Below are positions 14,331 to 29,500 of a DNA stretch of 64,000 nt, one piece after another. How positions within the stretch are numbered: position 1 is the stretch's first letter; every line of letters starts with the position of its first letter. Where the stretch lies: positions 1 to 64,000 of the forward strand of contig JAMKCF010000014.1 in the NCBI GenBank assembly GCA_023634235.1, read 5' to 3'. The position numbers were made by a program, and so were the translations under genes. The stretch is from Pisaster brevispinus. Taxonomy: Eukaryota > Echinodermata > Asteroidea > Forcipulatida > Asteriidae. The notes below the pieces were generated by a model. The model saw nothing but the letters and a program-made list of their open reading frames with translations. It was not told where the DNA came from and searched no databases.

Positions 14331-16559
14331 AGTTGATTAAACAATCAAACAACCAAACGACCAAACGACCAAACGATCGAACGACCAGTTGATTAAACAA
14401 TCAAACAACCAAACGACCAAACGACCAAACGATCGAGCGACCAGTTGACCAATCAATCAAACGACCAAACCACCAAACCATCGAACGACCAGTTGACCAA
14501 TCAATCAAACAACCAAACGACCAAACGATCGAACGACCAGTTGACCAATCAATCAAACAACCAAACCACCAAACGATCGAACGACCAGTTGACCAATCAA
14601 ACATACGACCAAACGACCAAACGATCGAACGACTAGTTGATTAAACAATCAAACAACCAAACGAGCAAACGACCAAACGATCGAACGACCAGTTGACCAA
14701 TCAATCAAACGACCAAACGACCAAACGATCGAACGACTAGTTGACTAATCGATCAAACGACCAAAAGACCAAACGATCGAACGACTAGTTGACCAATCAA
14801 TCAAACGACCAAACGACCAAACGATCGAACCACCAGTTGACCAATCAATCAAACGACCAAACCACCAAACGATCGAACGACCAGTTGACCAATCAATCAA
14901 ACAACCAAACCACCAAACGATCGAACGACCAGTTGACCAATTAATCAAACGACCAAACCACCAAACGATCGAACGACCAGTTGACCAATCAATCAAACAA
15001 CAAAACGACCAAACGATCGAACGACTAGTTGATTAAACAATCAAACAACCAAACGAACAAACGACCAAACGATCGAACGACCAGTTGACCAATCAATCAA
15101 ACGACCAAACGACCAAACGATCGAACGACCAGTTGACCAATCAGTCAAACGACCAAACCACCAAACGATCGAACGACCAGTTGACCAATCAATCAAACAA
15201 CCAAACCACCAAACGATCGAACGACCAGTTGACCAATCAATCAAACGAGCAAACCAACAAACGATCGAACGACCAGTTGACCAATCAATCAAACAACCAA
15301 ACGACCGAACGATCGAACGACTAGTTGATTAAACAATCAAACAACCAAACGACCAAACGACCAAACGATCGAACGACCAGTTGACCAATCAATCAAACGA
15401 CCAAACCACCAAACGATCGAACGACCAGTTGACCAATCAATCAAACAACCAAACGACCAAACGATCGAACGACTAGTTGATTAAACAATCAAACAACCAA
15501 ACGACCAAACGATCGAACGACCAGTTGACCAATCAATCAAACGACCAAACCACCAAACGATCGAACGACCAGTTGACCAATCAATCAAACAACCAAACCA
15601 CCAAACGATCGAACGACCAGTTGACCAATCAATCAAACGACCAAACCACCAAACGATCGAACGACCTGATGACCAATCAATCAAACAACCAAACGACCAA
15701 ACGATCGAGCGACCAGTTGACCAATCAATCAAACGACCAAACCACCAAACGATCGAACGACCAGTTGACCAATCAATCAAACGATCAAACCACCAAACGA
15801 TCGAACGACCAGTTGACCAATCAATCAAACAACCAAACGACCAAACGATCGAACGACCAGTTGACCAATCAATCAAACGACCAAACCACCAAACGATCGA
15901 ACGACCAGTTGACCAATCAATCAAACAACCAAACGACCAAACGATCGAACGACTAGTTGATTAAACAATCAAACAACCAAACGACCAAACGATCGAACGA
16001 CCAGTTGACCAATCAATCAAACGACCAAACGACCAAACGATCGAACGACTAGTTGACAAATCGATCAAACGACCAAAAGACCAAACGATCGAACGACTAA
16101 TTGACCAATCAATCAAACGACCAAACCACCAAACGATCGAACGACCAGTTGACCAATCAATCAAACAACCAAACGACCAAACGATCGAACGACCAGTTGA
16201 CCAATCAATCAAACGACCAAACCACCAAACGATCGAACGACCAGTTGACCAATCAATCAAACAACCAAACGACCAAACGATCGAACGACCAGTTGACCAA
16301 TCAATCAAACGACCAAACCACCAAACGATCGAACGACGAGTTGGCCAATCAATCAATCAACCAAACCACCAAACGATCGAACGACTCGTTGACTAAAGAA
16401 TCAAACAACCAAACGACCAAACGATCGAACGACTAGTTGATTAAACAATCAAACAACCAAACGACCAAACGACCAAACGATCGAACGACCAGTTGACCAA
16501 TCAATCAAACGACCAAACGACCAAACGATCGAACGACTAGTTGACTAATCGATCAAACG

Positions 16560-19500
16560 ACCAAACCACCAAACGATCGAACGACCAGTTGACCAATCAA
16601 TCAAACAACCAAACCACCAAACGATCGAACGACCAGTTGACCAATCAATCAAACGACCAAACCACCAAACGATCGAACGACCTGATGACCAATCAATCAA
16701 ACAACCAAACGACCAAACGATCGAACGACTAGTTGATTAAACAATCAAACAACCAAACGACCAAACGATCGAGCGACCAGTTGACCAATCAATCAAAAGA
16801 ACAAACCACCAAACGATCGAACGACCAGTTGACCAATCAATCAAACGACCAAACGACCAAACGATCGAACGACTAGTTGATTAAACAATCAAACAACCAA
16901 ATGACCAAACGACCAAACGATCGAACGACCAGTTGACCAATCAATCAAACGACCAAACCACCAAACGATCGAACGACTAGTTGACTAATCGATCAAACGA
17001 CCAAAAGACCAAACGATCGAACGACCAGTCGACCAATCAATCAAACGACCAAACGACCAAACGATCGAACGACCAGTTGACCAAACGATCGAACGACTAG
17101 TTGACCAATCAATCAAACGACCAAACGACCAAACGATCGAACGACCAGTTGACCAATCAATCAAATGACCAAACCACCAAACGACCAAACCACCAAACGA
17201 TCGAACGACCAGTTGACCATTCAATCAAACAACCAAACGACCAAACGATCGAACGACCAGTTGACCAATCAATCAAACAACCAAACGACCAAACGATCGA
17301 ACGACTAGTTGATTAAACAATCAAACAACCAAACGACCAAACGACCAAACGATCGGACGACCAGTTGACCAATCAATCAAACGACCAAACGACCAAACAA
17401 TCAAACGACTAGTTGACTAATCGATCAAACGACCAAAAGACCAAACGATCGAACGACTAGTTGACCAATCAATCAAACGACCAAACGACCAAACGATCGA
17501 ACGACCAGTTGACCAATCAATCAAAGGACCAAACCACCAAACGATCGAACGACCAGTTGACCAATCAATCAAACAACCAAACCACCAAACGATCGAACGA
17601 CCAGTTGACCAATCAATCAAACGACCAAACCACCAATCGATCGAACGACCCGTTGACCAATCAATCAAACAACCAAAGGACCAAACGATCGAACGACTAG
17701 TTGGTTAAACAATCACACAACCAAACGACCAAACGATCGAGCGACGAGTTGACCAATCAATCAAACGACCAAACCACCAAACGATCGAACGACTAGTTGA
17801 TTAAACAATCAAACAACCAAACGACCAAACGACCAAATGATCGAACGACCAGTTGACCAATCAATCAAACGACCAAACGACCAAACGATCGAACGACTAG
17901 TTGACTAATCGATCAAACGACCAAAAGACCAAACGATCGAACGACAAGTTGACCAATCAATCAAACGACCAAACGACCAAACGATCGAACGACCAGTTGA
18001 CCAATCAATCAAAGGACCAAACCACCAAACGATTGAACGACCAGTTGACCAATCAATCAAACGACCAAACGACCAAACGATCGAACGACTAGTTGACTAA
18101 TCGATCAAACGACTAAAAGACCAAACGATCGAACGACTAGTTGACCAATCAATCAAACGACCAAACGACCAAACGATCGAACGACCAGTTGACCAATCAA
18201 TCAAACAACCAAACGACCAAACGATCGAACGACTAGTTGATTAAACATTCAAACAACCAAACGACCAAACGATCGAACGACCAGTTGACCAATCAATCAA
18301 ACGACCAAACGATCAAACGATCGAACGACTAATCGATCTAACGACCAAAAGACCAAACGATCGAACGACCAGTTGACCAATCAATCAAACAACCAAACGA
18401 CCAAACGATCGAACGACTAGTTGATTAAACAATCAAACAACCAAACCACCAAACGATCGAACGACCCGTTGACCAATCAATCAAACAACCAAACGACCAA
18501 ACGATCGAACGACTAGTTGGTTAAACAATCAAACAACCAAACGACCAAACGATCGAGCGACGAGTTGACCAATCAATCAAACGACCAAACCACCAAACGA
18601 TCGAACGACCAGTTGACCAATCAATCAAACGACCAAACCACCAAACGATCGAACGACTAGTTGACCAATCAATCAAACTACCAAACGACCAAACGATCGA
18701 ACGACCAGTTCACCAATCAATTAAACGACCAAACCACCAAACGATCGAACGACCAGTTGACCAATCAATCAAACAACAAAACCACCAAACGATCGAACGA
18801 TCAGTTGACCAATCAATCAAACGACCAAACCACCAAACGATCGAACGACCAGTTGACCAATCAATCAATCAACCAAACCACCAAACGATCGAACGACCAG
18901 TTGACCAATCAATCAAACGACCAAACCACCAAACGATCGAACGACCAGTTGACCAATCAATCAGACAACCAAACGACCAAACGATCGAACCACCAGTTGA
19001 CCAATTAATCAAACGACCAAAAGATCGAACGACCAGTTGACCAATCAATCAAACAACCAAACCACCAAACGATCGAAAGACCAGTTGACCAATCAATCAA
19101 ACGACCAAACCACCAAATGATCGAACGACCCGTTGACCAGTCAAACAAACAACCAAACGACCAAACGATCGAACGACTAGTTGATAAAACAATCAAACAA
19201 CCAAACGACCAAACGATCGACCGACTAGTTGACTAATCGATCAAACGACCAAAAGACCAATCGATCGAACGACTAGTTGACCAATCAATCAAACGACCAA
19301 ACCACCAAACGCTCGAACGACCAGTTGACCAATCAATCAAACAACCAAACGACCAAACGATCGGACGACCAGTTGACCAATCAATCAAACGACCAAACCA
19401 CCAAACGATCGAACGACCAGTTGACCAATCAATCAAACGACCAAACCACCAAACGATCGAACGACGAGTTGACCAATCAATCAATCAACCAAACCACCAA

Positions 19501-20367
19501 ACGATCGAACGACGAGTTGCCTAAAGAATCAAACAACCAAACGACCAAACGATCGAACGACTAGTTGATTAAACAATCAAATGACCAAACCACCAAACGA
19601 TCGAACGACCAGTTGACCAATCAATCAAACAACCAAACGACCAAACGATCGAACGACCAGTTGAACAATCAATCAAACGACTAAACGACCAAACGATCGA
19701 ACGACTAGTTGACTAATCGATCAAACGACCAAAAGACCAAACGATCGAACGACTAGTTGACCAATCAATCAAACGACCAAACCACCAAACGCTCGAACGA
19801 CCAGTTGACCAATCAATCAAACAACCAAACGACCAAACGATCGGACGACCAGTTGACCAATCAATCAAACGACCAAACCACCAAACGATCGAACGACCAG
19901 TTGACCAATCAATCAAACGACCAAACCACCAAACGATCGAACGACCAGTTGAACAATCAATCAAACGACTAAACGACCAAACGATCGAACGACTAGTTGA
20001 CTAATCGATCAAACGACCAAAAGACCAAACGATCGAACGACTAGTTGATTAAACAATCAAACAACCAAACGACCAAACGACCAAACGATCGAACGACCAG
20101 TTGACCAATCAATCAAACGACCAAACGACCAAACGATCGAACGACTAGTTGACTAATCGATCAAACGACCAAAAGACCAAACGATCGAACGATTAGTTGA
20201 CCAATCAATCAAACGACCAAACCACCAAACGATCGAACGACGAGTTGACCAATCAATCAGACAACCAAACGAACAAACGATCGAACGACTAGTTGATTAA
20301 ACAATCAAACAACCAAACGACCAAACGACCAAACGATCGAACGACCAGTTGACCAATCAATCAAACG
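16560..20367. repeat. 3,808-bp higher-order satellite repeat, copy 1
   Basis: Every landmark variant in this segment recurs 3,808 bp later: CCTGATGACC at 16,681 and 20,489, the AATTAATCAAACG variant near 19,005 and 22,813, and CGCTCGAACG near 19,310 and 23,118. Differences are a few single bases (for example ACATTCAAAC at 18,245 against ACAATCAAAC). The start is placed so that the copies are exactly tandem. Confidence 0.8.
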
Positions 20368-23300
20368 ACCAAACCACCAAACGATCGAACGACTAGTTGA
20401 CTAATCGATCAAACGACCAAAAGACCAAACGATCGAACGACTAGTTGACCAATCAATCAAACGACCAAACCACCAAACGATCGAACGACCTGATGACCAA
20501 TCAATCAAACAACCAAACGACCAAACGATCGAACGACTAGTTGATTAAACAATCAAACAACCAAACGACCAAACGATCGAGCGACCAGTTGACCAATCAA
20601 TCAAAAGAACAAACCACCAAACGATCGAACGACCAGTTGACCAATCAATCAAACGACCAAACGACCAAACGATCGAACGACTAGTTGATTAAACAATCAA
20701 ACAACCAAATGACCAAACGACCAAACGATCGAACGACCAGTTGACCAATCAATCAAACGACCAAACCACCAAACGATCGAACGACTAGTTGACTAATCGA
20801 TCAAACGACCAAAAGACCAAACGATCGAACGACCAGTCGACCAATCAATCAAACGACCAAACGACCAAACGATCGAACGACCAGTTGACCAAACGATCGA
20901 ACGACTAGTTGACCAATCAATCAAACGACCAAACGACCAAACGATCGAACGACCAGTTGACCAATCAATCAAATGACCAAACCACCAAACGACCAAACCA
21001 CCAAACGATCGAACGACCAGTTGACCATTCAATCAAACAACCAAACGACCAAACGATCGAACGACCAGTTGACCAATCAATCAAACAACCAAACGACCAA
21101 ACGATCGAACGACTAGTTGATTAAACAATCAAACAACCAAACGACCAAACGACCAAACGATCGGACGACCAGTTGACCAATCAATCAAACGACCAAACGA
21201 CCAAACAATCAAACGACTAGTTGACTAATCGATCAAACGACCAAAAGACCAAACGATCGAACGACTAGTTGACCAATCAATCAAACGACCAAACGACCAA
21301 ACGATCGAACGACCAGTTGACCAATCAATCAAAGGACCAAACCACCAAACGATCGAACGACCAGTTGACCAATCAATCAAACAACCAAACCACCAAACGA
21401 TCGAACGACCAGTTGACCAATCAATCAAACGACCAAACCACCAATCGATCGAACGACCCGTTGACCAATCAATCAAACAACCAAAGGACCAAACGATCGA
21501 ACGACTAGTTGGTTAAACAATCACACAACCAAACGACCAAACGATCGAGCGACGAGTTGACCAATCAATCAAACGACCAAACCACCAAACGATCGAACGA
21601 CTAGTTGATTAAACAATCAAACAACCAAACGACCAAACGACCAAATGATCGAACGACCAGTTGACCAATCAATCAAACGACCAAACGACCAAACGATCGA
21701 ACGACTAGTTGACTAATCGATCAAACGACCAAAAGACCAAACGATCGAACGACAAGTTGACCAATCAATCAAACGACCAAACGACCAAACGATCGAACGA
21801 CCAGTTGACCAATCAATCAAAGGACCAAACCACCAAACGATTGAACGACCAGTTGACCAATCAATCAAACGACCAAACGACCAAACGATCGAACGACTAG
21901 TTGACTAATCGATCAAACGACTAAAAGACCAAACGATCGAACGACTAGTTGACCAATCAATCAAACGACCAAACGACCAAACGATCGAACGACCAGTTGA
22001 CCAATCAATCAAACAACCAAACGACCAAACGATCGAACGACTAGTTGATTAAACAATCAAACAACCAAACGACCAAACGATCGAACGACCAGTTGACCAA
22101 TCAATCAAACGACCAAACGATCAAACGATCGAACGACTAATCGATCAAACGACCAAAAGACCAAACGATCGAACGACCAGTTGACCAATCAATCAAACAA
22201 CCAAACGACCAAACGATCGAACGACTAGTTGATTAAACAATCAAACAACCAAACCACCAAACGATCGAACGACCCGTTGACCAATCAATCAAACAACCAA
22301 ACGACCAAACGATCGAACGACTAGTTGGTTAAACAATCAAACAACCAAACGACCAAACGATCGAGCGACGAGTTGACCAATCAATCAAACGACCAAACCA
22401 CCAAACGATCGAACGACCAGTTGACCAATCAATCAAACGACCAAACCACCAAACGATCGAACGACTAGTTGACCAATCAATCAAACTACCAAACGACCAA
22501 ACGATCGAACGACCAGTTCACCAATCAATTAAACGACCAAACCACCAAACGATCGAACGACCAGTTGACCAATCAATCAAACAACAAAACCACCAAACGA
22601 TCGAACGATCAGTTGACCAATCAATCAAACGACCAAACCACCAAACGATCGAACGACCAGTTGACCAATCAATCAATCAACCAAACCACCAAACGATCGA
22701 ACGACCAGTTGACCAATCAATCAAACGACCAAACCACCAAACGATCGAACGACCAGTTGACCAATCAATCAGACAACCAAACGACCAAACGATCGAACCA
22801 CCAGTTGACCAATTAATCAAACGACCAAAAGATCGAACGACCAGTTGACCAATCAATCAAACAACCAAACCACCAAACGATCGAAAGACCAGTTGACCAA
22901 TCAATCAAACGACCAAACCACCAAATGATCGAACGACCCGTTGACCAGTCAAACAAACAACCAAACGACCAAACGATCGAACGACTAGTTGATAAAACAA
23001 TCAAACAACCAAACGACCAAACGATCGACCGACTAGTTGACTAATCGATCAAACGACCAAAAGACCAATCGATCGAACGACTAGTTGACCAATCAATCAA
23101 ACGACCAAACCACCAAACGCTCGAACGACCAGTTGACCAATCAATCAAACAACCAAACGACCAAACGATCGGACGACCAGTTGACCAATCAATCAAACGA
23201 CCAAACCACCAAACGATCGAACGACCAGTTGACCAATCAATCAAACGACCAAACCACCAAACGATCGAACGACGAGTTGACCAATCAATCAATCAACCAA

Positions 23301-24170
23301 ACCACCAAACGATCGAACGACGAGTTGACTAAAGAATCAAACAACCAAACGACCAAACGATCGAACGACTAGTTGATTAAACAATCAAATGACCAAACCA
23401 CCAAACGATCGAACGACCAGTTGACCAATCAATCAAACAACCAAACGACCAAACGATCGAACGACCAGTTGAACAATCAATCAAACGACTAAACGACCAA
23501 ACGATCGAACGACTAGTTGACTAATCGATCAAACGACCAAAAGACCAAACGATCGAACGACTAGTTGACCAATCAATCAAACGACCAAACCACCAAACGC
23601 TCGAACGACCAGTTGACCAATCAATCAAACAACCAAACGACCAAACGATCGGACGACCAGTTGACCAATCAATCAAACGACCAAACCACCAAACGATCGA
23701 ACGACCAGTTGACCAATCAATCAAACGACCAAACCACCAAACGATCGAACGACTAGTTGAACAATCAATCAAACGACTAAACGACCAAACGATCGAACGA
23801 CTAGTTGACTAATCGATCAAACGACCAAAAGACCAAACGATCGAACGACTAGTTGATTAAACAATCAAACAACCAAACGACCAAACGACCAAACGATCGA
23901 ACGACCAGTTGACCAATCAATCAAACGACCAAACGACCAAACGATCGAACGACTAGTTGACTAATCGATCAAACGACCAAAAGACCAAACGATCGAACGA
24001 TTAGTTGACCAATCAATCAAACGACCAAACCACCAAACGATCGAACGACGAGTTGACCAATCAATCAGACAACCAAACGAACAAACGATCGAACGACTAG
24101 TTGATTAAACAATCAAACAACCAAACGACCAAACGATCGAACGACCAGTTGACCAATCAATCAAACGACC
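20368..24170. repeat. 3,808-bp higher-order satellite repeat, copy 2
   Basis: Near-identical tandem copy of the preceding block, ending where an 8-bp (one subunit) deletion shifts the register near 24,120. The near-identity over almost 4 kb means very recent amplification, ongoing homogenisation, or an assembly duplication. Confidence 0.8.
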
Positions 24171-24644
24171 AAACCACCAAACGATCGAACGACTAGTTGA
24201 CTAATCGATCAAACGACCAAAAGACCAAACGATCGAACGACTAGTTGACCAATCAATCAAACGACCAAACCACCAACGATCGAACGACCAGTTGACCAAT
24301 CAATCAAACAACCAAACGACCAAACGATCGGAAACCAGTTGACCAATCAATCAAACGACCAAACCACCAAACCATCGAACGACCAGTTGACCAATCAATC
24401 AAACGACCAAACCAACCAAACGATCGAACGACTAGTTGACTAATCGATCAAACGACCAAAAGACCAAACGATCGAACGATTAGTTGACCAATCAATCAAA
24501 CGACCAAACCACCAAACGATCGAACGACCAGTTGACCAATCAATCAGACAACCAAACGAACAAACGATCGAACGACTAGTTGATTAAACAATCAAACAAC
24601 CAAACGACCAAACGATCGAACGACCAGTTGACCAATCAATCAAA

Positions 24645-27115
24645 CGACCAAACGATCAAACGATCGAACGACTAATCGATCAAACGACCAAAAGACCAAA
24701 CGATCGAACGACCAGTTGACCAATCAATCAAACAACCAAACGACCAAACGATCGAACGACTAGTTGATTAAACAATCAAACAACCAAACCACCAAACGAT
24801 CGAACGACCCGTTGACCAATCAATCAAACAACCAAACGACCAAACGATCGAACGACTAGTTGGTTAAACAATCAAACAACCAAACGACCAAACGATCGAG
24901 CGACGAGTTGACCAATCAATCAAACGACCAAACCACCAAACGATCGAACGACCAGTTGACCAATCAATCAAACGACCAAACCACCAAACGATCGAACGAC
25001 TAGTTGACCAATCAATCAAACTACCAAACGACCAAACGATCGAACGACCAGTTCACCAATCAATTAAACGACCAAACCACCAAACGATCGAACGACCAGT
25101 TGACCAATCAATCAAACAACAAAACCACCAAACGATCGAACGATCAGTTGACCAATCAATCAAACGACCAAACCACCAAACGATCGAACGACCAGTTGAC
25201 CAATCAATCAATCAACCAAACCACCAAACGATCGAACGACCAGTTGACCAATCAATCAAACGACCAAACCACCAAACGATCGAACGACCAGTTGACCAAT
25301 CAATCAGACAACCAAACGACCAAACGATCGAACCACCAGTTGACCAATTAATCAAACGACCAAAAGATCGAACGACCAGTTGACCAATCAATCAAACAAC
25401 CAAACCACCAAACGATCGAAAGACCAGTTGACCAATCAATCAAACGACCAAACCACCAAATGATCGAACGACCCGTTGACCAGTCAAACAAACAACCAAA
25501 CGACCAAACGATCGAACGACTAGTTGATAAAACAATCAAACAACCAAACGACCAAACGATCGACCGACTAGTTGACTAATCGATCAAACGACCAAAAGAC
25601 CAATCGATCGAACGACTAGTTGACCAATCAATCAAACGACCAAACCACCAAACGCTCGAACGACCAGTTGACCAATCAATCAAACAACCAAACGACCAAA
25701 CGATCGGACGACCAGTTGACCAATCAATCAAACGACCAAACCACCAAACGATCGAACGACCAGTTGACCAATCAATCAAACGACCAAACCACCAAACGAT
25801 CGAACGACGAGTTGACCAATCAATCAATCAACCAAACCACCAAACGATCGAACGACGAGTTGACTAAAGAATCAAACAACCAAACGACCAAACGATCGAA
25901 CGACTAGTTGATTAAACAATCAAATGACCAAACCACCAAACGATCGAACGACCAGTTGACCAATCAATCAAACAACCAAACGACCAAACGATCGAACGAC
26001 CAGTTGAACAATCAATCAAACGACTAAACGACCAAACGATCGAACGACTAGTTGACTAATCGATCAAACGACCAAAAGACCAAACGATCGAACGACTAGT
26101 TGACCAATCAATCAAACGACCAAACCACCAAACGCTCGAACGACCAGTTGACCAATCAATCAAACAACCAAACGACCAAACGATCGGACGACCAGTTGAC
26201 CAATCAATCAAACGACCAAACCACCAAACGATCGAACGACCAGTTGACCAATCAATCAAACGACCAAACCACCAAACGATCGAACGACCAGTTGAACAAT
26301 CAATCAAACGACTAAACGACCAAACGATCGAACGACTAGTTGACTAATCGATCAAACGACCAAAAGACCAAACGATCGAACGACTAGTTGATTAAACAAT
26401 CAAACAACCAAACGACCAAACGACCAAACGATCGAACGACCAGTTGACCAATCAATCAAACGACCAAACGACCAAACGATCGAACGACTAGTTGACTAAT
26501 CGATCAAACGACCAAAAGACCAAACGATCGAACGATTAGTTGACCAATCAATCAAACGACCAAACCACCAAACGATCGAACGACGAGTTGACCAATCAAT
26601 CAGACAACCAAACGAACAAACGATCGAACGACTAGTTGATTAAACAATCAAACAACCAAACGACCAAACGATCGAACGACCAGTTGACCAATCAATCAAA
26701 CGACCAAACCACCAAACGATCGAACGACTAGTTGACTAATCGATCAAACGACCAAAAGACCAAACGATCGAACGACTAGTTGACCAATCAATCAAACGAC
26801 CAAACCACCAACGATCGAACGACCAGTTGACCAATCAATCAAACAACCAAACGACCAAACGATCGGAAACCAGTTGACCAATCAATCAAACGACCAAACC
26901 ACCAAACCATCGAACGACCAGTTGACCAATCAATCAAACGACCAAACCAACCAAACGATCGAACGACTAGTTGACTAATCGATCAAACGACCAAAAGACC
27001 AAACGATCGAACGATTAGTTGACCAATCAATCAAACGACCAAAGCACCAAACGATCGAACGACCAGTTGACCAATCAATCAGACAACCAAACGAACAAAC
27101 GATCGAACGACTAGT
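24645..27115. repeat. Partial third copy of the higher-order repeat (2,535-bp offset)
   Basis: Repeats roughly 22,110-24,580 with an offset of 2,535 bp (22,469 to 25,004, 22,813 to 25,348, 23,565 to 26,100). The GATCAAACGATCG variant marks the start in all three copies (18,310, 22,118 and 24,653). The right boundary is approximate. Confidence 0.75.
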
Positions 27116-27527
27116 TGATTAAACAATCAAACAACCAAACGACCAAACGACCAAACGATCGAACGACCAGTTGACCAATCAATCAAACGACCAAACCACC
27201 AAACGATCGAACGACTAGTTGACTAATCGATCAAACGACCAAAAGACCAAACGATCGAACGACTAGTTGACCAATCAATCAAACGACCAAACCACCAAAC
27301 GATCGAACGACCAGTTGACCAATCAATCAAACAACCAAACGACCAAACGATCGGAAACCAGTTGACCAATCAATCAAACGACCAAACCACCAAACGATCG
27401 AACGACCAGTTGACCAATCAATCAAACGACCAAACCACCAAACGATCGAACGACTAGTTGACTAATCGATCAAACGACCAAAAGACCAAACGATCGAACG
27501 ACTAGTTGACCGATCAATCAAACGACC

Positions 27528-29449
27528 AAACCACCAAACGCTCGAACGACCAGTTGACCAATCAATCAAACAACCAAACGACCAAACGATCGGACGACAA
27601 GTTGACCAATCAATCAAACGTCCAAACCACCAAACGATCGAACGACCAGTTGACCAATCAATCAAACGACCAAACCACCAAACGATCGAACGACGAGTTG
27701 ACCAATCAATCAATCAACCAAACCACCAAACGATCGAACGACGAGTTGACTAAAGAATCAAACAACCAAACGACCAGACGATCGAACGACTAGTTGATTA
27801 AACAATCAAACAACCAAACGACCAAACCACCAAACGATCGAACGACCAGTTGACCAATCAATCAAACGACCAAACGACCAAACGATCGAAAACTAGTTGA
27901 CTAATCGATCAAACGACCAAAAGACCAAGCGATCGAACGACTAGTTGACCAATCAATCAAACGACCAAACCACCAAACGATCGAACGACCAGTTGACCAA
28001 TCAATCAAACAACCAAACCACAAAACGATCGAACGACCAGTTGACCAATCAATCAAACGACCAAACCACCAAACGATCGAACGACTACTTGACCAATCAA
28101 TCAAACAACCAAACGACCAAACGATCGAACGACTAGTTGACCAATCAATCAATCAACCAAACCACCAAACGATCGAACAACGAGTTGACTAAAGAATCAA
28201 ACAACCAAACGACCAAACGATCGAATGACTAGTTGATTAAATAATCAAACAACCAAACGACCAAACGACCAAACGATCGAACGACCAGTTGACGAATCAA
28301 TCAAACGACCAAACGACCAACCGATCGAACGACTAGTTGACTAAATGATCAAACGACCAAAAGACCAAACGATCGAACGACTAGTTGACCAATCAATCAA
28401 ACGACCAAACGACCAAACGATCGAACGACCAGTTGACCAATCAATCAAAGGACCAAACCACCAAACGATCGAACGACCAGTTGACCAATCAATCAAACAA
28501 CCAAACGACCAAACGATCGAACGACTAGTTGATTAAACAATCAAACAACCAAAGACCAAACGATCGAGCGACCAGTTGACCAATCAATCAAACGACCAAA
28601 CCACCAAACAATCGAACGACCAGTTGACCAATCAATCAAACGACCAAACCACCAAACGATCGAACGACCAGTTGACCAATCAATCAAACGACCAAACCAC
28701 CAAACGATCGAACGACCAGTTGACCAATCAATCAAACAACCAAACGACCAAACGATCGAACGACAAGTTGATTAAACAATCAAACAACCAAACGACCCTA
28801 CGACCAAACGATCGAACGACCAGTTGACCAATCAATCAAACAACCAAAAGACCAAACGATCGAGCGACCAGTTGACCAATCAATCAATCGACGAAACCAC
28901 CAAACAATCGAACGACCAGTTGACCAATCAATCAAACAACCAAACCACCAAACGATCGAACGACCAGTTGACCAATCATCAAACAACCAAACGACCAAAC
29001 GATCGAACGACCAGTTGACCAATCAATCAAACGACCAAACCACCAAACGATCGAACGACCAGTTGACCAATCAATCAAACAACCAAACGACCAAACGATC
29101 GAACGACAAGTTGATTAAACAATCAAACAACCAAACGACCAGTTTACCGAACAATCAAAATACCAATTGACCAAACGATGGAACAACTAGTTGACCAATC
29201 GATCAAACGACCAGTTGACCAAACAATCAAATGACCAAACGACCAAACGATCGAACGCCCAGTTGAACAAACAATCAAAATACCAATTGACCTTACCCTA
29301 AACCTAACCCTAACCCTAAACCTAACCCTAACCCTAACCCTAACCCTAACCCTAACCCTAACCCTAACCCTTACCCTAACCCTAACCCTAACCCTAACCC
29401 TAACCCTAACCCTAACCCTAACCCTAACCCTGACCCCTACCCCGACCCA

Positions 29450-29485
<36 letters not shown>

Positions 29486-29500
29486 ACCCCGACCCCGACC
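27528..29500. repeat. Satellite plus telomere-repeat composite, copy 1
   Basis: Satellite units followed by a short (CCCTAA)n and (CCCCGA)n block. The whole composite recurs from 29,501, first at an offset of 1,973 bp and then 1,974 bp after a 1-bp indel near 27,890. Relative to copy 2 this copy lacks about 272 bp of satellite near 29,140. Confidence 0.8.
29291..29500. repeat. Interstitial telomere block 1: (CCCTAA)n then (CCCCGA)n
   Basis: About 140 bp of CCCTAA repeats with occasional CCCTAAA and CCCTTA variants, followed by about 70 bp of CCCCGA repeats entered through the signature CCCCTACCCCGACCCAGACC. The C-rich strand is +, the same polarity as the chromosome end. The block ends at CCCCGACC directly joined to AAACCACC of the satellite. 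Confidence 0.93.

Larger units (their letters stand above)
1830..29290. repeat. Subtelomeric 48-bp satellite array
   Basis: Continuous tandem array of a 48-bp unit. Each unit is six diverged 8-bp subunits related to CGACCAAA, including CGATCGAA, CGACCAGT, TGACCAAT and CAATCAAA. Unit subtypes differ in one subunit (CGACCAAA, CAACCAAA or CCACCAAA). Two recurrent variants carry TTGATTAAACAATC or TTGACTAATCGATC in place of TTGACCAATCAATC. Each unit keeps the palindrome CGATCG and several CpGs. Since 48 bp equals 16 codons, all frames give long repetitive open frames (NDQLTNQS-like on +, DWSTGRSIV-like on -). No start context, splice structure or non-periodic sequence supports coding. Confidence 0.95.

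Noticed and set aside
1964..16436. Dozens of 60-210-codon open frames on both strands in the satellite
   Set aside because: They are translations of a 48-bp tandem repeat in every frame; no start, splice or unique sequence supports a gene.
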